This document shows positions 16,220-26,355 of a DNA stretch of 64,000 nt, one piece after another (position 1 is the first letter of the stretch; every line of letters begins with the position of its first letter). The notes beneath the pieces were generated by a model, which was not told the DNA's origin, did no database searches, and saw only the letters and a program-made list of their open reading frames with translations. Origin of the DNA: JAJFUG01 sp964473155 (GTDB lineage Bacteria; Gemmatimonadota; Glassbacteria; GWA2-58-10). Location of the stretch: positions 46,093 through 110,092 of the forward strand of contig CAYYNT010000006.1 in the NCBI GenBank assembly GCA_964473155.1. Direction: 5' to 3'. A program made the position numbers and the translations under genes.

Positions 16220-18127
16220 ATGCAGGTTGCGGAAATAAAGGCGTTAACCGGCAGGTTTCCGGGATTGAGCGTGGGTGTGATCGGGGATTTTGCCCTGGAC
16301 GCCTACTGGATGCTTGAGGATGGGGTGGGTGAGGTCTCGGTGGAGACAGCCAAACGCGCGCTGGTGGTGCGCTCGCAACGCTACAGTCCGGGCGGAGCGG
16401 GCAATATAGTGACCAACCTCGCCGCTTTGGGAGTTGGCAAAATCAAAGTTTTTGGCGTGATCGGCCGAGACATCTGGGGCGGCTGCCTGCGTGACCTGCT
16501 CGGCGCGCTCGCCCCGGCGGACCTTTCAAGTCTCCTCTGCCAGGAAAGCGAATGGGACACCCCGGTCTGGGCCAAGCCGCACCTGGCGGGAGATGAGCAG
16601 CGCCGCCTGGATTTCGGCTTCTATAACAGTCTCGATCAAACAGTCTATAACGCTCTGATCGGCAATCTGCGCGCCGCCATGCCCGGAATGGACGCCCTGA
16701 TCGTGAACCAGCAGCTTCCGAACCCGCTTCTGCAGGGCAAAATGATCGAGGCGGTGAACGCTCTGGCTGCGGAGTTCCCGGAAAAGATCATCCTGGTCGA
16801 TTGCAGGCTGGATATCGACAAGTACAGAGGCATGCTGATCAAGTTCAACGACGAGTCCCTGGTGCGGGCCAGCGGCGGCGAGGTCGCGCCCGGCGCGGCG
16901 GTCGGGATCGACGAGCTGAGCGCTTCGCTGGAGAGCGCCTGGAAAGAGTACCCGCGTCCGATTCTGGTCACCCGCGGTCGCAAAGGCTCGCTGGTCTATG
17001 AAAAAGGACGGATGACCGAGGTTCCGGCAGTGCTGGTCACCGGGCCGGTGGACCCGGTCGGGGCGGGGGACACGATGGTGGCGGCGTTTATCGCCGCCCT
17101 GGCCGCCGGGGCCGATACGCCCGCGGCGGCGGAACTCGGCAACTGGGCCGCCTCGGTCACCGTGACCAAGCTCCGTCAGACCGGGACGGCCACCCCGGCC
17201 GAGATCGAACTGCGGGTGGCGGATGGATTCCCGGTCTACAACCCCGATCTGGCCGAAGACCCGCGCAAGGCTCGGTTTATCCCCGGAACGCGGATCGAAC
17301 TGGTCAATCCCGCAATCCGGCGCGGGCAGATAAAGCATGCGATTTTCGATCACGACGGCACCATTTCCACGCTCCGCCAGGGCTGGGAGCCGATCATGTT
17401 AGATGTCATGATCCGCGCGATCCTGGGCGAGGACTGGCAGTCGGCCCCTACAGCGGAATACAACCGCGTGGTGGAGCGTTCGCGCGAGTTCATCGACCAG
17501 ACCACCGGCATCCAGACAGTCCTGCAGATGGAGGGCCTGGTGCAGATGGTGCGCGAGTTCGGTCACGTGCAGCCGGACAAGGTGCTGGACAAGTGGGGCT
17601 ACAAGGCGATCTACAACGAGATGCTGCTGGAGATGGTGAACGAGCGCCTGGCCCGTCTTGACGCCGGGGAACTTGGCCTGGATGATTTCACGGTCAAGGG
17701 CGCGGTGGAGTTCCTTCACGAGCTGAAAAGGCGCGGCCTGCACTGCTACCTGGCCAGCGGCACGGACCTGGAGGACGTGGTCCGGGAGGCGCGGCGTCTG
17801 GGCTATGCGGATGTGTTCGAGGCGCAGGGCGGAATCTACGGCAGCGTCGGGGACATTGAGAAGTTCTCGAAAAAGAAGCTGGTCGAGCAGATAATCCGCG
17901 AGCATGGCCTTCAGGGGCCGCAGCTTTGCGCTTTCGGCGACGGGCCGGTGGAGATACGCGAGGTGAAGAAAGTGGGCGGCATCGCCGTGGGGATCGCCTC
18001 GGACGAGGTGCAGCGTTTCGGGCTGAACCTGACCAAGCGCGCCCGCCTGATCAAGGCCGGGGCGGATATCATTATCGGGGATTACACCCAGCAGAAGCAA
18101 CTGCTCGAATACCTGACGCAGAAATAG
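16220..18127 (+). CDS. PfkB-family sugar kinase fused to HAD phosphatase
   Basis: This 635-residue chain joins two enzymes. Residues about 1-330 are a PfkB/ribokinase-type kinase (RfaE1-like): YSPGGAGNIVTNLAALG contacts substrate, and DPVGAGDTMVAAF contains the catalytic base D284. Residues about 370-635 are a HAD hydrolase: IFDHDGT with nucleophile D377 and acid D379, LASGT as motif II, KFSKKK as motif III, FGDGPVEI as motif IV (D574). The kinase would phosphorylate a sugar and the HAD domain dephosphorylate a sugar phosphate. Such fusions resemble the heptose pathway logic (HldE kinase followed by GmhB phosphatase), but the nucleotidyl domain is absent. No LPS heptose genes are nearby, so substrate is inference. 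GGAGGAA precedes the ATG. Confidence 0.85.
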   Translation: MQVAEIKALTGRFPGLSVGVIGDFALDAYWMLEDGVGEVSVETAKRALVVRSQRYSPGGAGNIVTNLAALGVGKIKVFGVIGRDIWGGCLRDLLGALAPADLSSLLCQESEWDTPVWAKPHLAGDEQRRLDFGFYNSLDQTVYNALIGNLRAAMPGMDALIVNQQLPNPLLQGKMIEAVNALAAEFPEKIILVDCRLDIDKYRGMLIKFNDESLVRASGGEVAPGAAVGIDELSASLESAWKEYPRPILVTRGRKGSLVYEKGRMTEVPAVLVTGPVDPVGAGDTMVAAFIAALAAGADTPAAAELGNWAASVTVTKLRQTGTATPAEIELRVADGFPVYNPDLAEDPRKARFIPGTRIELVNPAIRRGQIKHAIFDHDGTISTLRQGWEPIMLDVMIRAILGEDWQSAPTAEYNRVVERSREFIDQTTGIQTVLQMEGLVQMVREFGHVQPDKVLDKWGYKAIYNEMLLEMVNERLARLDAGELGLDDFTVKGAVEFLHELKRRGLHCYLASGTDLEDVVREARRLGYADVFEAQGGIYGSVGDIEKFSKKKLVEQIIREHGLQGPQLCAFGDGPVEIREVKKVGGIAVGIASDEVQRFGLNLTKRARLIKAGADIIIGDYTQQKQLLEYLTQK

Positions 18128-18151
18128 CTGGACTGAAAATCGGAGAGATAA

Positions 18152-18187
18152 AAAAGCGGCTTCCCTGTGAAAAGGGGAGCCGCTTTT
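18152..18187. terminator. Bidirectional terminator between convergent genes
   Basis: AAAAGCGGCTTCCC (18152-18165) pairs with GGGGAGCCGCTTTT (18174-18187) around an 8-nt loop, with one G-T pair. A- and T-tracts flank both sides, so it serves the kinase gene (plus) and the TonB_C-like gene (minus), whose stop lies 2 nt beyond. Confidence 0.85.
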
Positions 18188-18188
18188 A

Positions 18189-19823
18189 TTATTGCTGTTT
18201 TGGCTTTGTACTATCCGCCGGAGCGGCGGGTTGCGCCGGTTGTTCAGGCGCTGTTGAAGGAGTCGCCTGTTGCGGAGCGGCCGTTCCGGTTTTGGCCGTG
18301 TCCGGCGCTGCCGCCGGGTCGACCGCTGGCGCCTTGACCGTGCTGTCAGGCGGCGCGGCCTGCGCTCCGCCTGCCGGCTGGGCCGCGGCTGGTCTGGGGG
18401 CCGTCAGTGACGTGCTGTCAGCCGGGGCCTGCGCCGGGGCCGCTTTGGGGGCGGAGGTGTCAGCCCTGGCCGCGCTGCTGTCCGGTGCAGCCTGGGGCGC
18501 GGGTTTCGCCGCGCCGGTGGTATCTTTCCCCGCCGCGCTTGAATCCGTTGCGGCTTTGGCCGTGGAGTCAGCAGATGCCGCGGCCTTGGCCGCGGGAGGC
18601 GCTTTCGGTTTGGGCGGTTCGGGCTTGGGTGGAGGAGTAACCAGAAGGCCCACCAGGACCCGGCCCAGTGTGTCCGGCAGCGAGCCGCTGGAAGCGAAAC
18701 GATAGTCCAGACGGCGCTTGAAGTCATCCGGACGGCGCAGTTCGTAAAGACGGACCCGGCAGAGGGCGCGGCCCGGCAGGCTGTCGCGCGCCAGACCGGC
18801 GGAAAGGACAAAGGCCCGCCGCAGGTTCACCACCTTGGCGAACACTTTCGGGAGATCGGCAGCCTGCAGCGCGCTGTCCATCGGAGAAAATGTCTGGCTG
18901 GCCGCCGGAGCGGCAGGCGCCGGGGAGACGGGCGCGGACGCGGATGAGGAATCGGATGAGACTGCGCTCATGGAATCCGGAGCAGAGCTGAGACTGTCGC
19001 TGTCAGCAGCCGCTGTTTCCGGGGCGGGCGGCGAGCTGTAGTCCTCTACCGGCAGTTCGTCCAGCACGTGCGCCCCGGCCTTTTCGAGCGCCTGCTCGAT
19101 ATCCCGGCGCAGCCGCAGAGTGTCGGGGCTTCCAACGTTCAGGCTGTCGAAAGGTAGAGTCAGCGCCAGGTACATGCCATGAAGGTCAAGAGGAGTGTAA
19201 ATGCTCGTGTCCTGGATGCCCGGATTGAGTCCGATCCTGCGGCGGTAATCATCCAGAAGCTTGTTTTTATCCATCCCGGGCGGTTCGTAAAGGAACAGCG
19301 GCTGGGAGTCTTTTACTTTTATTATCGGCTCGAACGGCGGTAAATCCAGGCTGTCAATCGGCTCCTCGAAATAGTGACGCTTGTAGAATCCGGTGGCCTT
19401 GAAGCGCAGGGTAAAACTAATCCGCCCCTCCAGGGTGGGGTAGGGCAGGCCGTAGGGCGGATGTAAAAGGCCGGGAGCGATTTCCCGCGCCGTGCGCTCG
19501 ACAAGATATGAAAGGTAACGATGCCCGGCGCTGAGCGGCACGAACCGGCGTATACGGCCTTCCTGATCGATACGCACCAGGAAAGTAAGACGCGCGGGTG
19601 TGGTTTCAGCCACGAATTCGCGGCGCGGTAATCCCTCGCGGTAACGGCGGGTCAGCGCCGATTCGAAATTCGCGGTCAGCTCCGCGGCCCAGCTCTGCCA
19701 GTTCCAGCCCTCGCGCAGAGGCTCGAAACTCACCTCAACCGGCGGGGCCTCCTGGGCCATAAGAAAAACTGGCGCGAAAAGCGCGGCAAAAATGAATCCG
19801 GTTATGTGTGTTCTTATCCGCAT
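18189..19823 (-). CDS. Secreted protein with TonB_C-like domain and Pro/Ala-rich tail
   Basis: The 544-residue protein has a signal peptide (RIRTHITGFIFAALFAPVFL, then MAQE). Residues about 45-150 resemble a TonB/TolA C-terminal domain: FLVRIDQEGRIRRFVPL, a helix, and GRISFTLRFKA strands. After a unique middle (residues 150-390) with an Asp/Ser-rich linker, the last 145 residues are almost wholly Pro, Ala, Lys, Asp, Ser and Thr, with repeated ADST/PDST. Usual TonB order is anchor, Pro-rich spacer, C-terminal domain; here the order is reversed and no transmembrane anchor is seen beyond the leader. The start at 19823 is set by the promoter at 19864-19892. Function unknown; an envelope-spanning or wall-associated role is plausible. 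Confidence 0.7.
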   Translation of the reverse strand: MRIRTHITGFIFAALFAPVFLMAQEAPPVEVSFEPLREGWNWQSWAAELTANFESALTRRYREGLPRREFVAETTPARLTFLVRIDQEGRIRRFVPLSAGHRYLSYLVERTAREIAPGLLHPPYGLPYPTLEGRISFTLRFKATGFYKRHYFEEPIDSLDLPPFEPIIKVKDSQPLFLYEPPGMDKNKLLDDYRRRIGLNPGIQDTSIYTPLDLHGMYLALTLPFDSLNVGSPDTLRLRRDIEQALEKAGAHVLDELPVEDYSSPPAPETAAADSDSLSSAPDSMSAVSSDSSSASAPVSPAPAAPAASQTFSPMDSALQAADLPKVFAKVVNLRRAFVLSAGLARDSLPGRALCRVRLYELRRPDDFKRRLDYRFASSGSLPDTLGRVLVGLLVTPPPKPEPPKPKAPPAAKAAASADSTAKAATDSSAAGKDTTGAAKPAPQAAPDSSAARADTSAPKAAPAQAPADSTSLTAPRPAAAQPAGGAQAAPPDSTVKAPAVDPAAAPDTAKTGTAAPQQATPSTAPEQPAQPAAPADSTKPKQQ

Positions 19824-19863
19824 GTTCCGCCGTTCGCTGTTGCAGTGGCTGCAAATAACAGCT

Positions 19864-19892
19864 AATCTACCCGGCCACGGAAGACTTGTCAA
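19864..19892 (-). promoter_or_regulatory. Sigma70-type promoter for TonB_C-like gene (minus strand)
   Basis: On the minus strand TTGACA (19892-19887), 17 bp, TAGATT (19869-19864). The -35 is perfect; -10 matches 4 of 6. The next in-frame ATG downstream is at 19823, 41 nt away. A farther upstream ATG at 19892 would place the promoter inside the gene, so that start is unlikely. Confidence 0.6.
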
Positions 19893-20065
19893 TGCCGGAC
19901 GCCAATCTTATCTTTAATCCATTGTGGAGTGATTACCGCCCGGTTTCTTCGGTCCGCGCCTCACAATAGTTTAATCGCAAGCACATGTATTTGTTCCAGG
20001 CAGTGAATATTTATTTTCAACCTGCCCGCGCCGGTTGCGGGAACCCTGACCGGGGAGCATATTGT

Positions 20066-21958
20066 ATGAGAGCACCCGCTGGAAGAGGCAATTTTCCGGC
20101 TGTGGCCATGGTCCTGGCCGCGGCGATAACCTGTAATGCATTCGGAGCGGACGTGAAAAAAGCGCCGGAAAGAAGCGAGATCAGCGACGTTTACAAATGG
20201 AGCCTGGAGGATATCTACGCCACGGATGAGGCCTGGGAGAAGGATTTCAGCAAGGTCAAATCCTGGATTCCGGAACTGGAGAGCTACCGCGGGCGGATCG
20301 GCGAATCGGCCGAAACCCTGCTGGCCCTTCTGCGCCTTCAGGACAACGCCGGCGTGGCCCTGGGCAAGATTTATGTCTATGCCCACATGCGGCGTGACGA
20401 GAACACCGGAGACAGCCGCTATCAGGCCCTGGCTGACCGGGCGGAGTCCCTGAGCACCGATTACTCGGCCGCCTCCTCGTTCGTGGTTCCCGAAATCCTG
20501 CAGGTCCCGGAACAGACTCTGCTCGGCTGGCTGGACAGCAATAGCGGCCTGGCCCTGTACCGTCACCGCATCGAGGACCTTCTGCGCACCAAGGCCCACA
20601 CTCTCAGCCCGGCCGAGGAGAAAATTCTGGCCCTCAGCGCCGAGGCCACCCGCAGTCCGCGCACGGTGTTCGGGATGCTGGACAACGCCGATATCCGCTA
20701 TCCTATCATCAAGGATGAAAACGGCGAGGAGGTGGAGCTGACCAAGGCCCGCTACAGCCGGTTGATCGAAAGCGGCGACCGTGAGCTTCGCAAGCGCGCC
20801 TTCGAGGCGTTCTACGGCGTATACAACAACTATGAGAACACCCTGGCCGCGCTTCTGGGAGGGATAGTAAAGCGCGACATTTTCTACGCCCGCGCCAGGG
20901 GCTATGAGACCTCGCTGGCCGCGGCCCTTGACAGCGACAACATTCCTCCGGCGGTTTACGACAACGTGGTCGGCTCGATCAACGCCAACCTGGCCCCGAT
21001 GCACCGCTATGTCAGCCTCAGGAAACGCCTGATGGGGATCGAGGCCGTGCACCCGTACGACCTGTACAATCCGCTTTTCCCGGAGGACAACACCGAGTAT
21101 TCCTACGAGCAGGCGCTGGAACTGGTTCAGGCCGCGCTGAAACCGCTGGGAGCGGAGTATAACCGTATATCCGTCGAGGGTTTCCGCGGCGGCTGGATCG
21201 ACGTGTTTGAGAACCAGGGCAAGCGCAGCGGCGGCTACAGTTGGGGCTCCTACGGAACGCACCCGTATATCCTGCTGAACTATAACGGCACACTGCACGA
21301 GGTGTTCACCGTAGCCCACGAGATGGGCCACGCCATGCACAGCTATTTCACCTGGAACACCCAGCCGCCGGCCTACGGTGACTATACGATATTCGTGGCC
21401 GAGGTGGCCTCCACCACCAACGAGGCCCTGCTGATGGATCACATGCTAAAAGTGACAAAAGACCGTCAGAAACTGCTCTATCTGCTCGACCACTACGTGC
21501 GGCAGATTCAGGGCACTGTGTACATACAGGCGCTGTTCGCCGAGTTCGAGCGCGAGATTCACACACGCTCCGAATCCGGCGACCCGCTGACTGCGGAGAG
21601 CCTCAAAAAGCTGTGCCGCGACCTTTACCAGAAATATTTCGGCCCGGACATGGCGGTGGATGAAATCTACGAGATCAACTGGGGACGCATTCCGCATTTC
21701 TACAACAATTTCTATGTCTACCAGTACGCCACCGGCTACGCCGCCGGGGCGCTGCTCAGCCAGAAAATGCTGGCCGGGGACAAGGATTCCCGGGAACGGT
21801 ACCTGAACTTCCTGAAAAGCGGCAGCAGTGATTATTCGATCAACCTGCTCAAGGCCGCCGGAGTGGACATGTCCGGGCCTGAGCCGGTTGTGGCCACTGC
21901 CCGCCTGATGGACAGTCTGCTTGACCGCATGGAAAAACTGCTGGCGGAGAAGCACTGA
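20066..21958 (+). CDS. Exported oligoendopeptidase F-like metallopeptidase (M3)
   Basis: The 630-residue product is an M3B/PepF-type zinc endopeptidase. The metal site is AHEMGHAMHSYF (H418, E419, H422), with the third ligand expected in the downstream FVAEVASTTNEALL helix. The N-terminal helical region (SLEDIYATDEAWEKDF) and the C-terminal YVYQYATGYAAGALLSQ are typical of PepF. Unlike most PepF, which are cytosolic, this copy has a leader (PAVAMVLAAAITCNAFGAD), so it may act in the periplasm on peptides entering the cell. A GGGGAG precedes the ATG at 20066; earlier ATGs have no ribosome site. rpiB follows closely. Confidence 0.9.
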   Translation: MRAPAGRGNFPAVAMVLAAAITCNAFGADVKKAPERSEISDVYKWSLEDIYATDEAWEKDFSKVKSWIPELESYRGRIGESAETLLALLRLQDNAGVALGKIYVYAHMRRDENTGDSRYQALADRAESLSTDYSAASSFVVPEILQVPEQTLLGWLDSNSGLALYRHRIEDLLRTKAHTLSPAEEKILALSAEATRSPRTVFGMLDNADIRYPIIKDENGEEVELTKARYSRLIESGDRELRKRAFEAFYGVYNNYENTLAALLGGIVKRDIFYARARGYETSLAAALDSDNIPPAVYDNVVGSINANLAPMHRYVSLRKRLMGIEAVHPYDLYNPLFPEDNTEYSYEQALELVQAALKPLGAEYNRISVEGFRGGWIDVFENQGKRSGGYSWGSYGTHPYILLNYNGTLHEVFTVAHEMGHAMHSYFTWNTQPPAYGDYTIFVAEVASTTNEALLMDHMLKVTKDRQKLLYLLDHYVRQIQGTVYIQALFAEFEREIHTRSESGDPLTAESLKKLCRDLYQKYFGPDMAVDEIYEINWGRIPHFYNNFYVYQYATGYAAGALLSQKMLAGDKDSRERYLNFLKSGSSDYSINLLKAAGVDMSGPEPVVATARLMDSLLDRMEKLLAEKH

Positions 21959-21996
21959 CCGGCCATGGAGAGCGTGTAATCGACAGAAAGGGAGAA

Positions 21997-22476
21997 ATGA
22001 CTGAACGCATTGCGATTGCGAGCGATCACGCGGGTTACGAACTGAAATGCAACCTGCTTGAATACCTGCGCGAGCTGGGTTACGAGACCGAGGATTTGGG
22101 TACTTACGGGCCGGAGAGCGTGGATTACCCGGATTACGGCCGTCTGGTGGCCGAAAAGGTGGTTTCCGGCGCGGTCTCGCGTGGCGTGGCGATATGCGGC
22201 ACCGGGATTGGAGTGTCGATAGCGGCGAACAAGGTGCGCGGCGCGCGGGCCGCCCTGTGCACGAACGTTTTCATGGCTGAGATGGCCCGCAGGCATAATG
22301 ATTCGAACATCCTGGCTTTGGGCGGCCGGGTGCTGAGCGCCGATGAGGCCCGGCCGATTCTGCGGACCTGGCTTGAGACCGGGTTCGAGGGTGGGCGGCA
22401 TGCGCTGCGCTTGCAGAAAATAGCCGAAATAGAAAAATCCCGGGGCTGCTGCTGGACCGGGGATATGAAACCATAA
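21997..22476 (+). CDS. rpiB: Ribose-5-phosphate isomerase B
   Basis: A 159-residue RpiB/LacAB enzyme that interconverts ribose-5-phosphate and ribulose-5-phosphate. It has IAIASDHAGYELK at the start, the active-site Cys in GVAICGTGIGVSIAANK (C68), and MARRHNDSNILALGGR at the phosphate site. Length matches the family. AAGGGAG precedes the ATG. It is followed after 11 nt by glyA, a pair seen together in many genomes, and both serve pentose and one-carbon supply in the cytoplasm. Confidence 0.96.
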   Translation: MTERIAIASDHAGYELKCNLLEYLRELGYETEDLGTYGPESVDYPDYGRLVAEKVVSGAVSRGVAICGTGIGVSIAANKVRGARAALCTNVFMAEMARRHNDSNILALGGRVLSADEARPILRTWLETGFEGGRHALRLQKIAEIEKSRGCCWTGDMKP

Positions 22477-22487
22477 GCCGCAGGGGC

Positions 22488-23741
<1,254 letters not shown>

Positions 23742-23753
23742 TTTCACCTCTCC

Positions 23754-23783
23754 AGGCGGGGCTGGCGGAAGTCAGCCCCGCCT
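23754..23783 (+). terminator. GC-rich hairpin after glyA, possible terminator
   Basis: AGGCGGGGCTG (23754-23764) and CAGCCCCGCCT (23773-23783) form a perfect 11-bp stem with an 8-nt loop. There is no U-run after it, so it could be a Rho-assisted or RNA-stabilising hairpin rather than an intrinsic terminator. Confidence 0.5.
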
Positions 23784-24013
23784 GTGTGAGGCCTGCCCCG
23801 ATCAGTGTGAAAGGCATGTTTAAATACATCATTTTTCTCGACTGTCGCTTGTCAGCCCCCGGATGCACGGAACTAACTTCCTTGAAATCCTCCCCTTCAT
23901 CAGATAAATTTGCGAACATTTGCGCAATTGCTGCGTTAATATAAGTTGATATTTCCCGACGCTTTTTGGTCTAAAGTTAGTGAAATCATGTGCGGAACGC
24001 GTGGGGGCAACGT

Positions 24014-24544
24014 ATGTCTTTCTTTTTAAAACTGAAAAACAGTCACCGGCTTGGAATAATTGCCGCTTCGGCGGCGCTGTGTCTGCTGCTGGGCGCCGCT
24101 GCGGCTCTGTACGCTCAAGACAGTTTCCCGCGCGAGGAACTGCAAGACCTTGACGGATCAAGCAGGAAGCTGGCTGCCGATGCCGGGGCGAAGCTGACCG
24201 TGCTCGATTTCTGGGCCCTCTGGTGCGCGCCATGCCAGCAGGCTATACCGGAGCTGAAAGAACTGGCCCGGCGGATGGAATCGCACCCGGTGCGTTTTTA
24301 TTTTATCAACTGCGACAACACCAGGAGCCGTTCCAAGGCGCGCTCGTTTTCGGTGTCAAAAGGGATCGATGATAAGGTTCTGCTCGATCCGAGCCAGAAA
24401 GCGATGCGCTATTACGGCATCTCCTCGCTCCCGCACCTCGTAATTCTAGATTCGCAGGGTAAGGTGATTGAAAGGGAAGCCGGCTACATGCTGGGAGACG
24501 ACAAGGCGCTGGAGAAGAAACTGCTTGAATTGCTTGGCCGGTGA
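24014..24544 (+). CDS. Exported TlpA/ResA-like thioredoxin
   Basis: A 176-residue periplasmic thioredoxin. The leader (KNSHRLGIIAASAALCLLLGAAAALYAQD) is followed by the Trx fold with WALWCAPCQQAIPEL (C71, C74) and the cis-Pro strand ISSLPHLVILD. TlpA/ResA proteins reduce disulfides in the periplasm, for example in cytochrome c maturation. The ATG at 24014 gives a normal leader; a GTG 24 nt upstream is possible. The next gene overlaps its stop by four bases (GTGA), so the outer-membrane protein is translated from the same message. Confidence 0.88.
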   Translation: MSFFLKLKNSHRLGIIAASAALCLLLGAAAALYAQDSFPREELQDLDGSSRKLAADAGAKLTVLDFWALWCAPCQQAIPELKELARRMESHPVRFYFINCDNTRSRSKARSFSVSKGIDDKVLLDPSQKAMRYYGISSLPHLVILDSQGKVIEREAGYMLGDDKALEKKLLELLGR

Positions 24545-26313
24545 CAGTATTTCAGGCGCGGACTGACATGCCAGGAATAAATATGCCCGTCACTCCACTT
24601 GACCGCATCAGATATATATCCGCAACAGTTTTATTCATATCCCTGGCCCTGGCCGTTCATAATGACTGCGCCGCCTGGACTCTGCCTGTCCGCGCAGCGC
24701 TGCGCAGCCGGTATGGCAACGGGCAGGAAAGTTTTTTTCAGGGATTAATGAGAAAATCCGACAAAACCTACTTTGAAAACCGCCTTGATCTCGATTATTC
24801 GAGCGGGCGGCTGGATATCGGATTGTCGATCGAAAGCCGGGAGCATGCCGAGTTCAGCGACGATTTCACCCGTCTGCGCAAAGGTTATGTCCAGTATACG
24901 GGGGAAAACTTTTTCCTGCGCGGCGGTACGCTCTATACTCTGGTAGGACGGGGACTGACTCTGGACCTTCACGAGGACCGGGTGATCGAGTTCGACAACA
25001 CGGTGCGCGGTTTCCAGGGCCAGGTTGATCTTGGCGCGCTGCGGGTGATGGCCCTGGCCGGGTGGAGCAGCTACATGGACTACCGCGCGCCGAAGATCGT
25101 GGATGACCATACCCTGTTCGCCACCTCTCTGGAGTACAAGTTCGCCGATGGAGTGAAAGCCGGTCTGAGCGCCATCCATGACCGTATGACAAAACGCAAG
25201 GACAATCTGAGCAGTGATCCGGTCGCGGTGGATGTCGATATTCCTGTCCTGGCGGGGGGGCCTCACCTGGAGGTGATTTCTGGCGCATGGGAAATATTCG
25301 TGGAATCTTCCTGGAAACATTCCGGCTACAACCGCGCGCTACCTTACGCTGATCTTTACCAGGCGCCGATCCGACCGCTGCGGAACCTGTCACACTCGAT
25401 TGACGGAGCCGGGTTGTACGGGACTGTAAGCTGGGCCGGTGAGGATATCGGACTGGTTTTAGAGTACAAGAATTATCAGTATAACTTGGAAAATGTCTGT
25501 ACAAGCGTGCAGACCACCGGGTTTCATCCGACCGGAGCATCTGTTTTCCAGTATCCGCCCACGGTGTACAAGGAGCACCTTTACCGGCTGCTGAACCGTT
25601 ACCCTATCTCCTCAAATCCGGACAACGAGATCGGGATGCAACTGGAATTCAATGCAACGGCTGGTGACAAGCTGGATTTTCAAGCGGTGACCAGCCTGAC
25701 CTCGCAAGCCGATCTCCTGTTTCCCCCTGAGACAGGTTGCAGTCACTGGAAAAGGAAACGCGAGGGTTTCCCGATGCTCCCGAGTGTCAACGAGCGTTTC
25801 AATCCGCTATGGGATACTTTCGTGGACATCCGCTGGCGTCCGGAAGATAACTTGAGACTTCAGGGCGGTTACGGTTACAGGAGTTTAACCGAGTATCGCC
25901 TTCAGAGTAATTCAGGGGACAGGCAGATGATCCACACCCTGCCGGTGCAGACAGAATGGCTGGTTTCAAGCCGCTGGTCACTGCGTCTGGACCTTGAAGC
26001 CCAGCATGTCCACGACAAGGGATTCCCTTACGAAAGGGTCCATGACAACTGGCTGAACAAGTTCGCTTCATTTGGAGTGGGCTGGAACCAGCGAGTTGTG
26101 CTGAGCGCCGGGAGCGAGTTGACAAGTAAAAAAACCATGCCCGGAGAAAGCCGCAAGTGGCCGTTCGCCGAGCTGAGCGTGCGGTTGCCGAGAGGCGGGA
26201 CATTCAACCTGTTCTACGGGTCCCAGCGGGAGGGCATGGTATGTTCCAACGGATTGTGCAGGTACATGCCCGGATTCAAGGGCTTGCGCACCGAGTTCAA
26301 CATGTTTTTCTGA
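24541..26313 (+). CDS. Outer-membrane beta-barrel protein (DUF6029-like)
   Basis: This 590-residue protein has a signal segment (ISATVLFISLALAVHNDCAA) and then alternating amphipathic strands ending in an aromatic residue (FNMFF), the signature of an outer-membrane barrel. Strand repeats such as FENRLDLDYSSGRLDIGLSI and ENFFLRGGTLYTLVGRGLTL resemble a family found in FCB bacteria. GTG at 24541 overlaps the TlpA-like stop; two in-frame ATGs follow (24568, 24583) before the leader, so the exact start is uncertain. It lies between a thioredoxin and a rhodanese fusion and may be their outer-membrane partner. Function unknown. Confidence 0.75.
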   Translation: MTVFQARTDMPGINMPVTPLDRIRYISATVLFISLALAVHNDCAAWTLPVRAALRSRYGNGQESFFQGLMRKSDKTYFENRLDLDYSSGRLDIGLSIESREHAEFSDDFTRLRKGYVQYTGENFFLRGGTLYTLVGRGLTLDLHEDRVIEFDNTVRGFQGQVDLGALRVMALAGWSSYMDYRAPKIVDDHTLFATSLEYKFADGVKAGLSAIHDRMTKRKDNLSSDPVAVDVDIPVLAGGPHLEVISGAWEIFVESSWKHSGYNRALPYADLYQAPIRPLRNLSHSIDGAGLYGTVSWAGEDIGLVLEYKNYQYNLENVCTSVQTTGFHPTGASVFQYPPTVYKEHLYRLLNRYPISSNPDNEIGMQLEFNATAGDKLDFQAVTSLTSQADLLFPPETGCSHWKRKREGFPMLPSVNERFNPLWDTFVDIRWRPEDNLRLQGGYGYRSLTEYRLQSNSGDRQMIHTLPVQTEWLVSSRWSLRLDLEAQHVHDKGFPYERVHDNWLNKFASFGVGWNQRVVLSAGSELTSKKTMPGESRKWPFAELSVRLPRGGTFNLFYGSQREGMVCSNGLCRYMPGFKGLRTEFNMFF

Positions 26314-26355
26314 GCGATCACCGAATTCCGGCGGCAGACAGGAGACTTGAAAAAA

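Noticed and set aside
19961..21442. Long open frame (493 codons) on the minus strand
   Set aside because: It lies wholly antisense to the PepF-like gene, which has the HEMGH site and a ribosome site; the antisense product has no recognisable motif and unnatural composition.
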